From Zygnema cylindricum (taxonomy: Eukaryota > Streptophyta > Zygnematophyceae > Zygnematales > Zygnemataceae): a stretch of DNA of 64,000 nt. Under the pieces are notes generated by a model. That model saw only the letters and a program-made list of their open reading frames with translations, did no database searches and was not told where the DNA came from. The stretch lies in the NCBI GenBank assembly GCA_037447655.1, contig JBBHKE010001810.1, positions 1 to 64,000 on the forward strand. Reading direction: 5' to 3'. Positions 21,741-32,690 of this stretch are shown here, piece by piece; position 1 is the stretch's first letter; every line of letters begins with the position of its first letter. A program made the translations under genes and the position numbers.

Positions 21741-22447
21741 AATTATCACACAATAAAATCAAGCAATAAAAAAGGTAGAGTATAATTATCCAAAAAAGTG
21801 TGCAGCTGATTTGAAATCCTCAAATTTCTCCAATCCATGCCTTTTTTTCTTTAACAAATCTTTTGAAAGATATCAAAATCTGAAAATCGAATAAAAATTA
21901 AAATAAGTTAGTGAAAAGTCAATTTTCCCAAACATTGAAATAGAAAGGTAAAGAGTTTTCAAAGCTCTCAAAGGTAAAATTCAATCACAAATTTTACAAC
22001 AGCAAAATTGAAAGCAATCAACAATAACAATTTAGGGTTTAAAAAGTTTTAAGTCATTTTTAGACTCCTTTGCTTTTGAAGAAGTAAAGTGCTCCAATTT
22101 CCTTCTCCACTATTAGCCAATTTCCCATTTCTCACTATATCAGGATCTTTTATTCTTTAATCCTCACATCCTCACCCTTCATTGCTTCAAGCCCATTGCT
22201 AGGAGAAGGCAAGTTTGTTTGGCCTCTAGGTAATTGGAGTGAGTTTTAGCGGTGGCTACAGTGCACACCCCGCCTTAGTCTTTAGGACCTGAGCACGCCC
22301 CACATCTCACTTAGTTTCCCTCCAATCCCCTACCACTTCACATTGTGGTTCTACCGACACAGGTTAGAGCACCCTCACCGGTCACGGCAGTGGATATTCA
22401 AGCGAACAAACTTCTCCTTGGTTTCTAACCAAAGCTCTCATACCATA
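21741..22447 (-). other. Gypsy-A leader with primer-binding site
   Basis: Untranslated leader between gag and the 5' LTR. The minus strand next to the LTR reads TATGGTATGAGAGCTTTGG (22429-22447). This resembles the TGGTATCAGAGC site used by many plant retrotransposons to bind initiator tRNA-Met. Confidence 0.65.
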
Positions 22448-24127
22448 TGTAACAAGATCTCCTACCTCTCAGAAAATCCCATTGCTACAACCAATTTCAA
22501 CCACACATTCCACACATTGCAAAATACACAGTCACATTGGAGAGCACTCACATAAGGATAAACTTTAAATTAGAAGAAGCTTTTGTCCACATAACATTAG
22601 CTTGGTCTCTTGCCCTAGTGGCTCAACCCTTCTCATTAAAGTATTTTCCTCTACTCTCCACTTCTAAATATTATATCTCTTAACTACTAAAACACTACTT
22701 AGTTTGTAAGAGATTTCAATGCCAAAATGCTAATGCTCCAATTTGGTTTTAATCTCTCAGGACCAAGATCTCTCAGAATTTCTCCAGATTTTTCCAAAGG
22801 AAAAGATGTTTACTTTTCTCTTAGACTTCACTATTTATCCATCATCGCCCTGGAATAGCGAGGCCAGAGTCAACACTCCGTTGAACAGGTTTTACCTGGG
22901 GCAATTATTGATCTGCAATGACTCAGACTGACCAATGGAAAACGTGCGAAATCTCTTACTAAGGGTGGACTTCCATTAGCGAAAAAGTGGGGTTTTTTAC
23001 TGAAGGCCGTACCGTTAGGCCGTACCGTTTGTACAGGTTCGTACATAATTTTTTTTTCAACCAAAACAACATTACAGAAAATTGTCCAAGGTTGTAGGCG
23101 TAAAGTAGGACCGTCGGATTTTAATTACACTTTTTATCTGTGAAGCCACGTCACCAACCTACAGTTTTCTAAGACTGTGCACAGTGAGGATAATTCTCGA
23201 ATACAGAATTTGTAAAAATAGGCCGAGTGGAAAAGGTAAAAGAATCCACGATGAGCGCGCGCGTATGTGCGTACACGTCGCAAGGGCCATGTGCCTTCCG
23301 CCAGGGTAGCTGCGAATCCGCCGAAATTATTCCGTCACGCTCCCACCATCAAAGTTTGCCGCCGCCTTTTTGTCGTTGCATTTTAAAATATTGGGTAGTA
23401 CATTTAATGCCCTCTGTACGAGTCATTAATTACCTCTGCTGGTACAGATATTATCTCCGCTGGTACATATATTACCTCTGCTCTTACAGATATTGCATTC
23501 TGACATTGCATTCGAAGATTCTTTCCAGATTTTAAGCATCGAATATTAACCTACGTCTTACCAACCAGAATGAGCCACGTAGGTTTACAGACGCGACCTA
23601 ATGGAAGGCACGCCCTCCAGTAAAATTTTCCGTACAATTACTAGGACGCCTTATGGAAGTCCACCCTAACTACGTAGCATTTACCAACCAATCAAACGCT
23701 ACGTTTCACTACATAACCTTTACGTGCAAAAGTGTGCGCCAAACAAAACGCGACTTTGCACGAACGTGCGTCGAAAATTTCGCACGCGAAACTACATACG
23801 AAATTCCATAAAGTGAAAGTGACGTTTCGTACTAAAATTTGTACGAAATGAACGATCGTGCGCACTAAACGACTAAATGTTTCATTAGTACTTTATGAAA
23901 CGTACACGCGAAATTTCGGTATTAATTTGACCCTTAACCCGTTTCAATGATACCCACTTGTTAGTTTGACCCCGCGTTGTCATCTAAATACACCCATCGC
24001 CATATCTTTAGAATTAAAACTCTAAATCGCGCGATTCTTTCGCGGACGTCTACCAATTTAATAACTTTATAATCTTAACCTTTAAATACCCATTTACAAC
24101 CAAGTTCGATCCACTATTACTGTTACA
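22448..24127 (-). repeat. Gypsy LTR shared by gypsy-A (5') and gypsy-B (3'), with nested MITE
   Basis: Plus strand TGTAACAAGATC...CTGTTACA. It is 1680 bp, of which 704 bp plus a 3-bp duplication are the MITE at 22963-23666; the LTR itself is about 973 bp. On its low side is the gypsy-A primer-binding site. On its high side is a polypurine tract (TAATGAGGGGATGA, 24128-24141) and gypsy-B coding sequence. One LTR therefore serves two head-to-tail elements, usually the result of unequal LTR recombination. Confidence 0.8.
22963..23666. mobile_element. PIF/Harbinger-like MITE in gypsy LTR
   Basis: Ends GGGTGGACTTCCATTAG / CTTATGGAAGTCCACCC are inverted and flanked by TAA at 22960-22962 and 23667-23669. 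The LTR copies at about 575 and 16290 keep the empty site with a single TAA. It is 704 bp and non-coding: the 102-codon plus ORF at 23227-23535 matches nothing. It shares its interior with the older copy at 2360-3056. Confidence 0.85.
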
Positions 24128-24540
24128 TCATCCCCTCATTATTTTTAACTGACCTAAGTTAAAACACATTTCATTCTCAAGAAGGGACTTCTACATTATT
24201 ATCCCTCCAATACATTTGTAAAAACTCCGAACTCTTATCTTCTAAAATTAACTCATCTTGTGGCCTTCCCAGATAATGCACTTGACAGAATATAGTATTG
24301 CCGACCTTAAACCGTTGACCAACCCAATCTATTACCCATCTGTGGACCTCAGGTTCTATAATTATTGAAGGATTCAATTCCAATTCTCTTTCAGTTGGCC
24401 GAAGCTTTGCTGGTTTCAGTTGACTGATGTGTATTACTGGATGAATTTTTGTTGAAGATGAAAAGTCTAATTTGGCATCAATTGATGTTATCATCTCGAT
24501 TACAGTAAATGGCCCAATGTACTTAGGAGCAAAAAACCCT
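24128..24540 (-). pseudogene. Gypsy-B integrase tail (truncated element)
   Basis: The open frame from about 24535 down to 24177 encodes the end of gypsy Pol: PKYIGPFTVIEMI, TKIHPVIHISQLKPAKL, then VIDWVGQRFKVGNTIF and LGRPQDELILEDKSSEFLQM. The Arg/Glu-rich N-terminus of the longer ORF comes from the adjacent CT repeat and is not part of the protein. Everything upstream in the element is replaced by that repeat. This copy is more intact here than gypsy-A. Confidence 0.8.
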
Positions 24541-24640
24541 CGCTCTCGCCTCACACTCCCCTTCCCCCTCCCCCTCTCCCTCTCCTTCTCCCTTTCCCTT
24601 TCCCTCCCCCTCTTCCTCTTTCTCTCATCACAAATTGCTT
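24541..24640 (+). repeat. Pyrimidine-rich (CCCTCT)n repeat
   Basis: The plus strand is a run of ctccccttccccctccccctctccctctcc-type units. It forms the truncation boundary of gypsy-B, as the purine tract at 6975-7110 does for the other gypsy fragment. Confidence 0.8.
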
Positions 24641-25703
24641 TTTCACTCATGTTAAGAAAATATTTTAAAAACTGCCACGTGTAACTCCATATTTTTGTTT
24701 ACTTTTTTCACTTTAGTTGGAATCTGTGTCAATGTATTGCACTATTCTCAATGCTCAACTTTTCGGCTGTCCCAGGTTTATTTTTAAATTTCTTCCTTGT
24801 ATGTTACACCATTGATACTCCACTATCCCAGTAACAATAAAAGCACAAAAGAACATTACACTTGGTGCTCTACCGGAAAAGATAGAATTGATACTTTCAA
24901 ATAAAAATTGTAAAATTAAAGGACCAAGGAAAAGTTGTGGTTTGGTAAAATAAATTAACCTTGAAACATTATTATTATAACAAGATGACATTAAATGAAC
25001 AAAAGACTGGAAAAAATGATGCTAAGAGAAACATGATAACAATAATCTCTAAGTATTGCAATACCAACATTTGCCAAAAAGGTTCTGAATGAAAAGATCA
25101 ATTTACATCCTTTCACGTTAATCCAATGGCAATTGACATAGTAAGAATTTTATTCACTACTAAACTCTCCTTGGAATAATTTGGAAAACAGATGCAATGG
25201 AGGGGTTTCTTGCGATTTGCTTTGACACCGTCGATTGTACGATAACTGTAAAAATCAGTTCAGAATTGCAAAGTAAGTTTATGTTAGAAGTTCAGAATAT
25301 AATCTCGGGTTACAAGATTTCAAGTAGGATCACAATTCATAAAATAAAAGTTGTGAGTTAGAATTGCCAAAATCTAGTTTATTATAGCAAAAGTTCACAT
25401 CTAATCTCAGAATCCAATGTAGTATTGCAAAATTCCAAGTAGAATTGCAAAACTATGCTCACATTTCAAATTTTTGGCACAAAAAGAAACAAAAATCGGT
25501 TTCAAGAAATTAACATTCTTTTTTTTTCAGAAACATACGAATAGCCATTAATGTTGTCATTTAAAAATTTCAGTTTTTACTTTCAGGAACAAATAGTAAC
25601 ATAAACCCAATTAAAACATTTCGAAGTGAATCTTTTTCCAACCAATTATAGTTTGACAATACATTATGGTATAACAATGACCTACAAAGTTCGAGGTTCT
25701 CAC
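24641..25703. other. AT-rich spacer, possibly intron
   Basis: No transposon hallmarks or homologous exons recognised. A short run of phrases such as 'agttcagaat', 'aattgcaaa' and 'gtagaattgcaaa' recurs loosely at 25255-25450. It may be intron 3' of the exon at 25704-25843. Confidence 0.3.
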
Positions 25704-25843
25704 CAGGTTCAACATAAGGTTTTGCAAAACCATTTTCTTTATTTTTATTTCGGAAGAAGAAGAAAAGAAATAGACCTCCAATAAGCAACAAGAAGATAAC
25801 TCCTCCGAGTACCCCTCCAACTATTGCAGGGGTATTTCCGCCC
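25704..25843 (-). CDS. Candidate exon for a single-pass transmembrane segment
   Basis: On the minus strand a pyrimidine-rich acceptor (cttctccgttctaaaccccag) precedes the exon, and CCTG|GTGAGA forms the donor. The 140-nt open exon encodes 46 whole codons. A Gly-rich lead (GGNTPAIVGGVLGGV) is followed by about 16 hydrophobic residues (IFLLLIGGLFLFFFF), then a basic stop-transfer RNKNK and a polar tail ending AKPYVEP. This is how the membrane exon of plant type-I receptors (for example receptor kinases) usually looks. No extracellular or kinase exon is visible within several kb, so identity is open. Exon phase is 2 at the acceptor and 1 at the donor. It could also be a chance ORF. Confidence 0.5.
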
Positions 25844-28719
25844 CTGGGGTTTAGAACGGAGAAGAAAAGTTTGGAGTTTGTTTATTGATTTATTAGGGCT
25901 TTTACATTACTTAGGTTTCTAAGTAATTATAATGTAATTTTTGGTAGGGTTTTTGAGCCTTTTTAGGTTTTCCTAGGGTTGAGGTACCATTACGAGACAT
26001 TCCTCGTTGACTCTTTAATATTCGGAATTCGTAAAAAGCGTAGAAAATGTTGGTTAGTTTGAAACACTCCAAAATATAAAATCCCAGGATGTCTATGTGA
26101 ATTTCATTTTTTTTTAAATTGCAAGTATAGTAACACATAAAGCACGTGTCTAAAGTTCGTTTGCATGGGAAAAAAAAAAGATATAAAACACAATTCCTTT
26201 AATGTTTTGAAACAAGGATGCAAAGAAAGACCAGGCTCATTCGACGGTGTGGAGAGACGTGGCATTTGATAAATTCTGAAAGAAGAAGAGAATGGAAGAG
26301 GGAGGGAGAAAAGAGGAGAGAGGAGGGGTAACAGTAGTAGTAGTAGGAGGAGGAAGAGGTGTAGTATTTATTCTTGTTTTTCATGTTGTGCACATTGGCC
26401 AATTTTAAAGCAAGGGAAAATCCAGATCCGAACGTAGGGAAATTCCGATCACATCAAAGACTCAGGGGAGGAGAAGAGGGGGAGGACGAAATAGGGGGAG
26501 GAGATTTCAGGATTTCAGCGAGGGGGGACAAGGGGTTGGGGGAGTGGATATGTCACTGCATGCACAAAACGAGATTTATGATAAGTTTTAATCTCGTAGA
26601 CGGCGAGTCAGCATTCTCCAGTGGAAACAGATCCAAAATGAAGCAAAAATGAAGACATGACATGCTTGAGTACAGTCCAATACAATACTGTATACACTAT
26701 GGTTGTTGAGTGTACCGCTTCGTTTGTAGAACGTTAGGTAGTCAAGTCCAAGTTAAAGCTTGTACAAAGTAGTGAATAATGTGCACCTCTTTTGCACTTC
26801 AAAATCAGCGGATGACTACGAATACGCTATGCAGTCGCAACTGGCGGTGCACGCGACGCGACAATCCGTTTCAGGAAGATTTACGGTACTTCTATAACCA
26901 CGGATAATAAGATGATACCCTTCATCATAGTAATTAGCACAGGTCATGGAAAGAAAGAGGAAGGACAAGGGAAGGGAGGTATGGTGGAGGGAGAGGGGGA
27001 GAGGGGTGGCGAAATCCGAGCAGGATGGATTGTGAGATCGAAATCAGGGGAAGAATATCGAAAATCGAGAGGAAGGAAATCTCGAGGGGAATCAAAAGAG
27101 GATCGTGTAGGTGGAAGGTGATTGGGAGGGGGAAAGAGGGGAGGGAGAGAGATAAGGGAGAATGGTCGGAGAGGCAGGATAGAGGTGAAAGGTAGACGAA
27201 GGTGATGGGAAAAGAGAGATATTTGGGAGGAATAAAGTCAAGGAAAGATAGGGCGGAGAGAGACAGCAGCACAGAAAACATCAGAGAAATAAGAAAAGAA
27301 GGTTAGTAAGAAATAGACAGGCTTGGAAGATAAGAACAAAAAAATGGCAAGTAACGAAAAATGGACATGTAATGACAATTGGACTTACAAAAAATGTAAA
27401 TTAAAAATTGAAACAACCCCTCCCCCGCTAAAATAAACACGTGTATCCGTCCGCCCCGTTGTTTACATTCACTAAATCCTCACTTTTTCCTTCCCCATTT
27501 CCTTAAAAAACTGTTTTCTCTCCTTTTTACATCCCTATCATTTATCTCCTTTACCCCCTTCCCACCACTCCCCCTGATGCTCACTCTCCCCCTCACCCTC
27601 AACCTTTCCCTCTCCCTCTAACTCCCCTCCACCACCCCCTTCCTCATCGCTTCTCCCTCCCCTCCCTCCTCCACCCCCGCCAGATAGGAATAAGAGTCAA
27701 ATCGGAATGCGCTCACAATCACTCAAATATCTCAATGCGGAAGCGAAATTAAAAATCAAAACAAACATTATAACACATTGAAATCTCATGATCCAAGATA
27801 GAGGCAAATAGAATACTCAATAAAATAAACTCATATTAACTCAATCCTCAAACATTACACTTTACTTAATTTTCTTTCTAATTGTTGATTCTACCACACT
27901 CACACGATGGCTTTTTAACTTAACCACGGAAATAATCTAGAACACTATTTCTAGAAGTGTCTAAATGTACTTAGACGCAAATATGGTACAACGCAAAATG
28001 AAACTACTAGAAAGGAAACTGACAAAGTCATGTACGACTAACTTAACTTACGCGAAACGAAACTACTAGACGTACGTCGCGCTTAACGAAACTTCTCGAC
28101 GTACGGTACCAGAACTTAAACGAAACAAAACAAATCAAATCTAATCGTGTACACGCGAAACGTACATGCACGCAATACAAATTCAAACAAAACAAAACCG
28201 AATTCGCAAAGTGACGCACGACGTCCTAAATCAAACTAAATGAAACCCACGCGCGACCAAATCTATATCCACACTAACTACGAACCAAAATTACGTAAAC
28301 AAAGATTCAACAATTGTAAATCCTAATACCGCCCATGCCCTAGACCCCTCCATTCCTAGTTTATTCATGGAGCAGATTTTGTCGATAATAACCAACTTCT
28401 ACCCCTCCTCCCCGCCCCCCCTTACCTCTAAATGTGCGTAGAAACGTGACGACAAAGAGGATCGTAAATTCCCCACCCTTTAGAAACCTCATATCACACG
28501 TGCAAAATTGGCTGATGCTTTCCTAGGGTCTTAGCCCAATGCGCCTCTCTCTCTACTTTGGAATGAGGTTGGTGGTTGAACACCGAGGGGCGGAGAGAAG
28601 AAGGAAAGGATCACAAAGAGGAGGAGGAGGTAGAGGTAGAGGGAGAGAATAGAAAGGAAAATCGTGGAATTAATGGGGTAGGAGGAAATGGGAGTGAATA
28701 TGTCTTCGCCAAAAAAAAA
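25844..28719. other. Non-coding region with alternating purine and pyrimidine tracts
   Basis: Purine-rich tracts lie at 26280-26355, 26460-26540, 26940-27290 and 28570-28690. Pyrimidine-rich tracts lie at 27415-27680 and 28395-28425. Between 27960 and 28270 there is a run of cgaaac/cgtacg/aaacgaaac words without a clear unit. ORFs here (26934-27281 and others) are low-complexity artefacts. No transposon ends recognised. Confidence 0.4.
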
Positions 28720-29240
28720 GCTCATACTCGACAATTTGCTAGATGTGAGTGCATCTCGGCCGTCCGATGACCTGATGTCCTTCGGCAGAAACGGAGGATA
28801 TTTACTTTCGTGTCGGAGAGGATCTTCCGCTTCGTAAGTTTTGGGCACACATGGGAATTCGAAGCATTACCGGGCGAAATGGGGACTCGCGGTGGAACAC
28901 GTGACGCAACGACAGTAAAGCCGGCCCCGAGATACCCGGCGCAATCTACCGCGGAGGTCCGTTTCGAATTGCCGCGCCGAGCCGTCACCGGGCCTAGTAC
29001 ACTTGTCTTAGCTAGCGATTTAAGGTGTCTCGCGGTGGACGCAATGGGATTAAGGGTCCTAGTCCATCGGGGCATTTCGAGTAATCGTACGGAAGCATTT
29101 AGTGGCAGTAATATTTGTATCATTTTTACATCAGGTTGTGATAGCGACGCACCAGTTGATTATGTGTTACATTGCGATTGGAACCACGTAGGATTGTGTT
29201 GAGCCGGCCCGGGAATATTAAAAGAGTAGAAAAGCACAAA
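28720..29240. other. GC- and CpG-rich island, coding status unknown
   Basis: This stretch is much richer in G, C and CpG than its surroundings. It has long overlapping ORFs on both strands (plus 28810-29202, minus 28722-29123). Neither translation resembles a family I know, and neither has clear splice or start context. It could be a CpG-rich promoter, an exon or an unrecognised repeat. Confidence 0.35.
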
Positions 29241-29541
29241 ATATGAACGGCATAGGTACGGACGAACGCAGATTAAAATATCTAGCAGAGCTACGCGAAT
29301 ATACAATTTGTACGTTCTTGTCATTTCGTTGTATCAACCATTTTCAAATCATTTTCAAAATCCTTTTCAAAATGAAAATTTGTACTTTATCGTTTGCCAT
29401 TATGTTTTATACGCAAAGTCCTTTCCACGAAGCAAAAGACTAGTCATAAATATTTTCTCCGACAAAGATGTTTTTCGTCGCCTTCAAATCCGCCGGCAAA
29501 TATTTTTTTGTCACTTTTAAATATGCCCTGTATGAAGCATA

Positions 29542-30101
29542 GTTCAAAAGTAGGTGCAAGTACACCCATACAATATGCCTATGGTACGTAAATTTTACAA
29601 TACTACCTTAAGACCCATATTTTATTGGTCCCAAAATGAAATAAAATAGTAACAGGGTTGAGTTGCACATGGATCAATAGAGAATTAAACGTCATGTCTA
29701 AAGTTGAAAAAAAAATCGGACAAAAATAAATAAATTATGTGAGTTTTGAGCGATTTTTTATTTGAACCGTTAGATTTGGACGATCTGACGGTCGTTGATC
29801 AAAGTAGCTATCTAAAAAGATCACGTAAAAATCCCATAACACAACTAACGATAGGACTTACGTCCACGTTTTTTTTTTTTTCCGAGATTTTTTTCCCGCG
29901 CAATGTTATCCTACGCAGTGTTAGTTCGCTAAAAAATTATGTCCGGCGGCGTGCGCTGAACTATGATGATACGTCATTTTTGTACGTTCGTACAGGGGTG
30001 TGCACAAGTCACACACATACAGTATGCCTACGCTACGTGAGTTTTGTGCCAAGTTTTGTGCTCCTACCAAAGGCCTACCATAAAAACGCCTACTTTTGAA
30101 C
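29542..30101. mobile_element. MITE with GTTCAAAAGTAGG terminal repeats
   Basis: 560 bp, flanked by TA at 29540-29541 and 30102-30103, with inverted ends GTTCAAAAGTAGGTG / CGCCTACTTTTGAAC. It is an inverted, longer relative of 3857-4473: both hold the gatcgtccaaatctgacgg-type segment and a run of T or A at the centre. The ORF at 29746-30099 lies wholly inside it and is not a gene. Confidence 0.7.
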
Positions 30102-30336
30102 TATGGTATGAAGGCACATTAGCGTTTGGCAATTGTGTGGTCGTCATTGCTCGTCCGTCGTGGATGATACCTTTTTGTTTACCAATATGATTGAAAGTCG
30201 AAATTTTCACCCAAAAGTTTGGAGAATCTTGCCAAATCTCCCGTAAATATATTTAAAAAAACGAAGGGAAAAAACAGTACGGTGAAGTACGGAAAGGTAC
30301 GTTTCCCAGTAAGCAACCCTACTTTTTGCCTACTCT

Positions 30337-30430
30337 AGCACTACACCACCAATCGCTATTAGCGTAGAAGTTTCTTTAGAGTGTATGAAAATTTACAATG
30401 GTTTACGCTAATTAAGAATTTGAAAATTAC
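30337..30430. mobile_element. Single CACC-type MITE end, truncated
   Basis: ctacaccaccaatcgctattagcgtagaa matches the left end of the element at 56967-57178 for about 90 bases, including gtttacgctaatt. No inverted partner follows. Confidence 0.5.
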
Positions 30431-30519
30431 GAAAAAAAACATACATTATAATTGTTCAATAAGGGTATGGTTACATCAGACGAAAAGTGAGGTTTAATAC
30501 ATAATTTTGTACTTCCCCG

Positions 30520-30717
30520 TGTTGAAATAAGTAGTTTTTGTATTTTCTAGGTCTAAAATAAATTAGCGGAAACATATATAGAAAAGGATGGCAGCCTGCC
30601 TCCATCTCTTCTCTCTTTCCCCCATACTTGTAGTAGTCACTGAAGGAGAGAGAGAGCGATGGAGCCATGGGTGCCTCAGCTCCATAGGAAGGACTAAAGA
30701 GTGACTTAAGTCACTCT
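30520..30717 (+). repeat. Copia-family LTR, 5' part, plus orientation
   Basis: Starts TGTTGAAATAAG and contains TGTATTTTCTAGGTCTAAAAT, the hallmark of the copia-1/2 LTRs, here in plus orientation. It ends in a perfect 20-bp palindrome, AGAGTGACTTAAGTCACTCT (30698-30717), right at the junction with an LTR end in the other orientation. No polypurine tract precedes it. Confidence 0.65.
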
Positions 30718-31054
30718 TGAAACTCTGAGACCTCCATAAGTCCTCAAAGTGGACAGCTTCCAAGAAGCCTCTAGGATAATCCTGACCCCTTTGTGTTTAA
30801 GCAAAAATAACTGCCACCCTGGCAGACAAAAACTCTGACCAACTTCACCCCTGTGAAGACAAGACTCCCCTGAGTCGATAGCAAAAAGAATCTCTGAATT
30901 TGCTCCCCTGAGCAGTAAGTTATGGAGGGTCAAAGTTGACCTTTTGTACAGAAGCTCTCTGGGAGAGGGGGTCCTATCTTCTAATTTTTCTAAGTCCTAT
31001 CTCTCTCACAGACTCTATCTACTGATGTACGGAACCAATCAGAATTGAGTTTCG
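30718..31054 (-). repeat. Copia-family LTR, 3' part, minus orientation
   Basis: The plus strand starts TGAAACTCTGAGACCTCC, the reverse complement of an LTR 3' end. It is nearly identical to 45781-46120 and related to 15547-15787. It runs into the assembly gap at 31055. Confidence 0.7.
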
Positions 31055-31064
31055 NNNNNNNNNN
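31055..31064. other. Assembly gap (10 N)
   Basis: Ten Ns of conventional, not measured, length. They separate LTR pieces in opposite orientations. Confidence 0.95.
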
Positions 31065-31437
31065 GACGACAGGTCCTTCCGTTTTACTGTCAAACTGACG
31101 TGGGGGGTACGGTACAGTAATCTGATTGGTCCGTACTTCAGTAGATAGAAGTTATTAGAGGGAATCAGGACTTAGAAAATTTTGGTAGGTAGTCACCTCT
31201 CCCTTTGAGAGTTTGTACAAATTGGCATTTTTTACTGCCTCATAACTTATCGGCTGGTTGGCCGTTTTCAGTGATTCTTTTTTCAACGGGCTCAAGGGAG
31301 TCCAGGTTGCATAGGGGTGCAGTCAAACTGTCATTTTGCCTTCCTGGACAGCAGTGGTTGTGGCTTGAAGTGGGTTAGTTAAATACTATCTAGAGGCTTC
31401 TTGTATTCTGTGGTCTAATGGAGGACACACAATTGCA
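31065..31437 (+). repeat. Copia-family LTR, 3' part, plus orientation
   Basis: Ends GGACACACAATTGCA, the reverse complement of the copia-2 LTR end at 10211. Its opposite strand matches 10211-10560 throughout (for example AAAACGGCCAACCA and AACTTAT). It joins family-D sequence at 31438. Confidence 0.7.
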
Positions 31438-32690
31438 ATTTCGGCCATGAATCACGCAAATTTCTCTTTCATCATGGCGGCCATCAAGAATTGCAACTCC
31501 ACCTTTTCCCTCTCTCTTTAAGAGATCTTAAGCGGAGTCCCCTCTTTCTCGGTCTTTGTAGAAGGAGTGACTGGCTTTGCCGAATGGGCAAGAATTCCCC
31601 CCTTTTCAATTTGATTTTGATACGAGAAATTGGGGTCTTTGACATGGCAACGGTGGACGTAATGTCCCTTCTATTGGCAATGGGTGTAGGTGGCCGACTT
31701 ACCTGGGGACATGCGGGCATTGTGCTACGTGTTTCCATATTGGAAACACAATTGGTCTCCGGTATTAATGGGCGGGTTTCCCTTGGCTGGCGTCTTTTGA
31801 AGCCTACTGTTGGGCCACGGGCTGTTTAGTGGAGAAAATGGGGAAGCGACTTCTGAACGATCATGAGCTTCCCACAAACATGATTGCATCTCATATTCAA
31901 CCGCATATTGAGCAGCTTGATCAAAGGTGAATTTCATTCCGTAACTTTGAGTGACATGACTTTGTATAAAATGTTTTGATTGATCTAGAAACCGTCCAAC
32001 AAATTTTTGAACAACTTATGTATCGGACATTAGGTCTAGTAAAGCTTCATGCAAAGTCTCCATGCGAGCACGTAAAACATGAGAGGTTTCACCTGATTAA
32101 GGTTTGAAATTCATCAATTCGTTCACTTGATATGGGTTTTGCATCCAGTTGTCTGCTTCTAAGAGATCAAACATGACAGAAAGTGGACCATGCAACGAAA
32201 TTCTTATCCATGGTCGTGCTGGGACAGCAGCATCCGTGGCTACGGCATATTGCCAAGGAATTTCCGGAACAGAGGGACAAAGGACATTATCTTGGGCATC
32301 TAGGGCATCTAGAAAAGCAACCTGGTATGGGATATCCACTTGTCCTATAACCTCTGGTGTACCAGCAAAAGGAGGGGAAAATTTTGTCATTGCGAGTATA
32401 GCATCATACTTGCGGGAATATAATATAAGGGCCGAACCTTTGAGGTACTGACCAGGAAGAGAGAATGCTACATGAAGATCAAATCGATCTTGATAGCGAA
32501 ATGCCAAATCACGCATTTCGATATCCTAGAGCATACAAAAATCGGATAAAGACATGGTATCCTTCATCCGTGAAAAGCAAAAATTTCATCCTCCCCATGC
32601 CCCCTCTGAAGAGGAAGCCATGTCGTCAAAGGAAGATGCACCGGTGGTTTATATTTGGACTGACCGAAAACTGAAATGTGAGAGGATGGG
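31438..32690 (-). pseudogene. Family-D retroelement gag, copy 1
   Basis: The minus strand encodes a gag-like protein. The frame 32097-32516 has RDLAFRYQDRFDLHVAFSLP and LEADNWMQNPYQVNELMNF segments. The frame 31725-31937 has FDQAAQYAVEYEMQSCLWE and a zinc-knuckle relic LCFQYGNT, where the second Cys is Tyr. A second knuckle (CTHC...GHYVHRC) has a stop. The sequence is about 90% similar to 41908-43150. It is cut at 31438 by a copia LTR, before the protease. A DUF-type or retrotransposon gag role is inferred from the zinc knuckles and the protease in copy 2. Confidence 0.65.

Noticed and set aside
31484-31738. Arg/Ser-rich ORF at the start of family-D copy 1
   Set aside because: It is a frame piece of the decayed gag, matching 41953-42207, not a separate gene.
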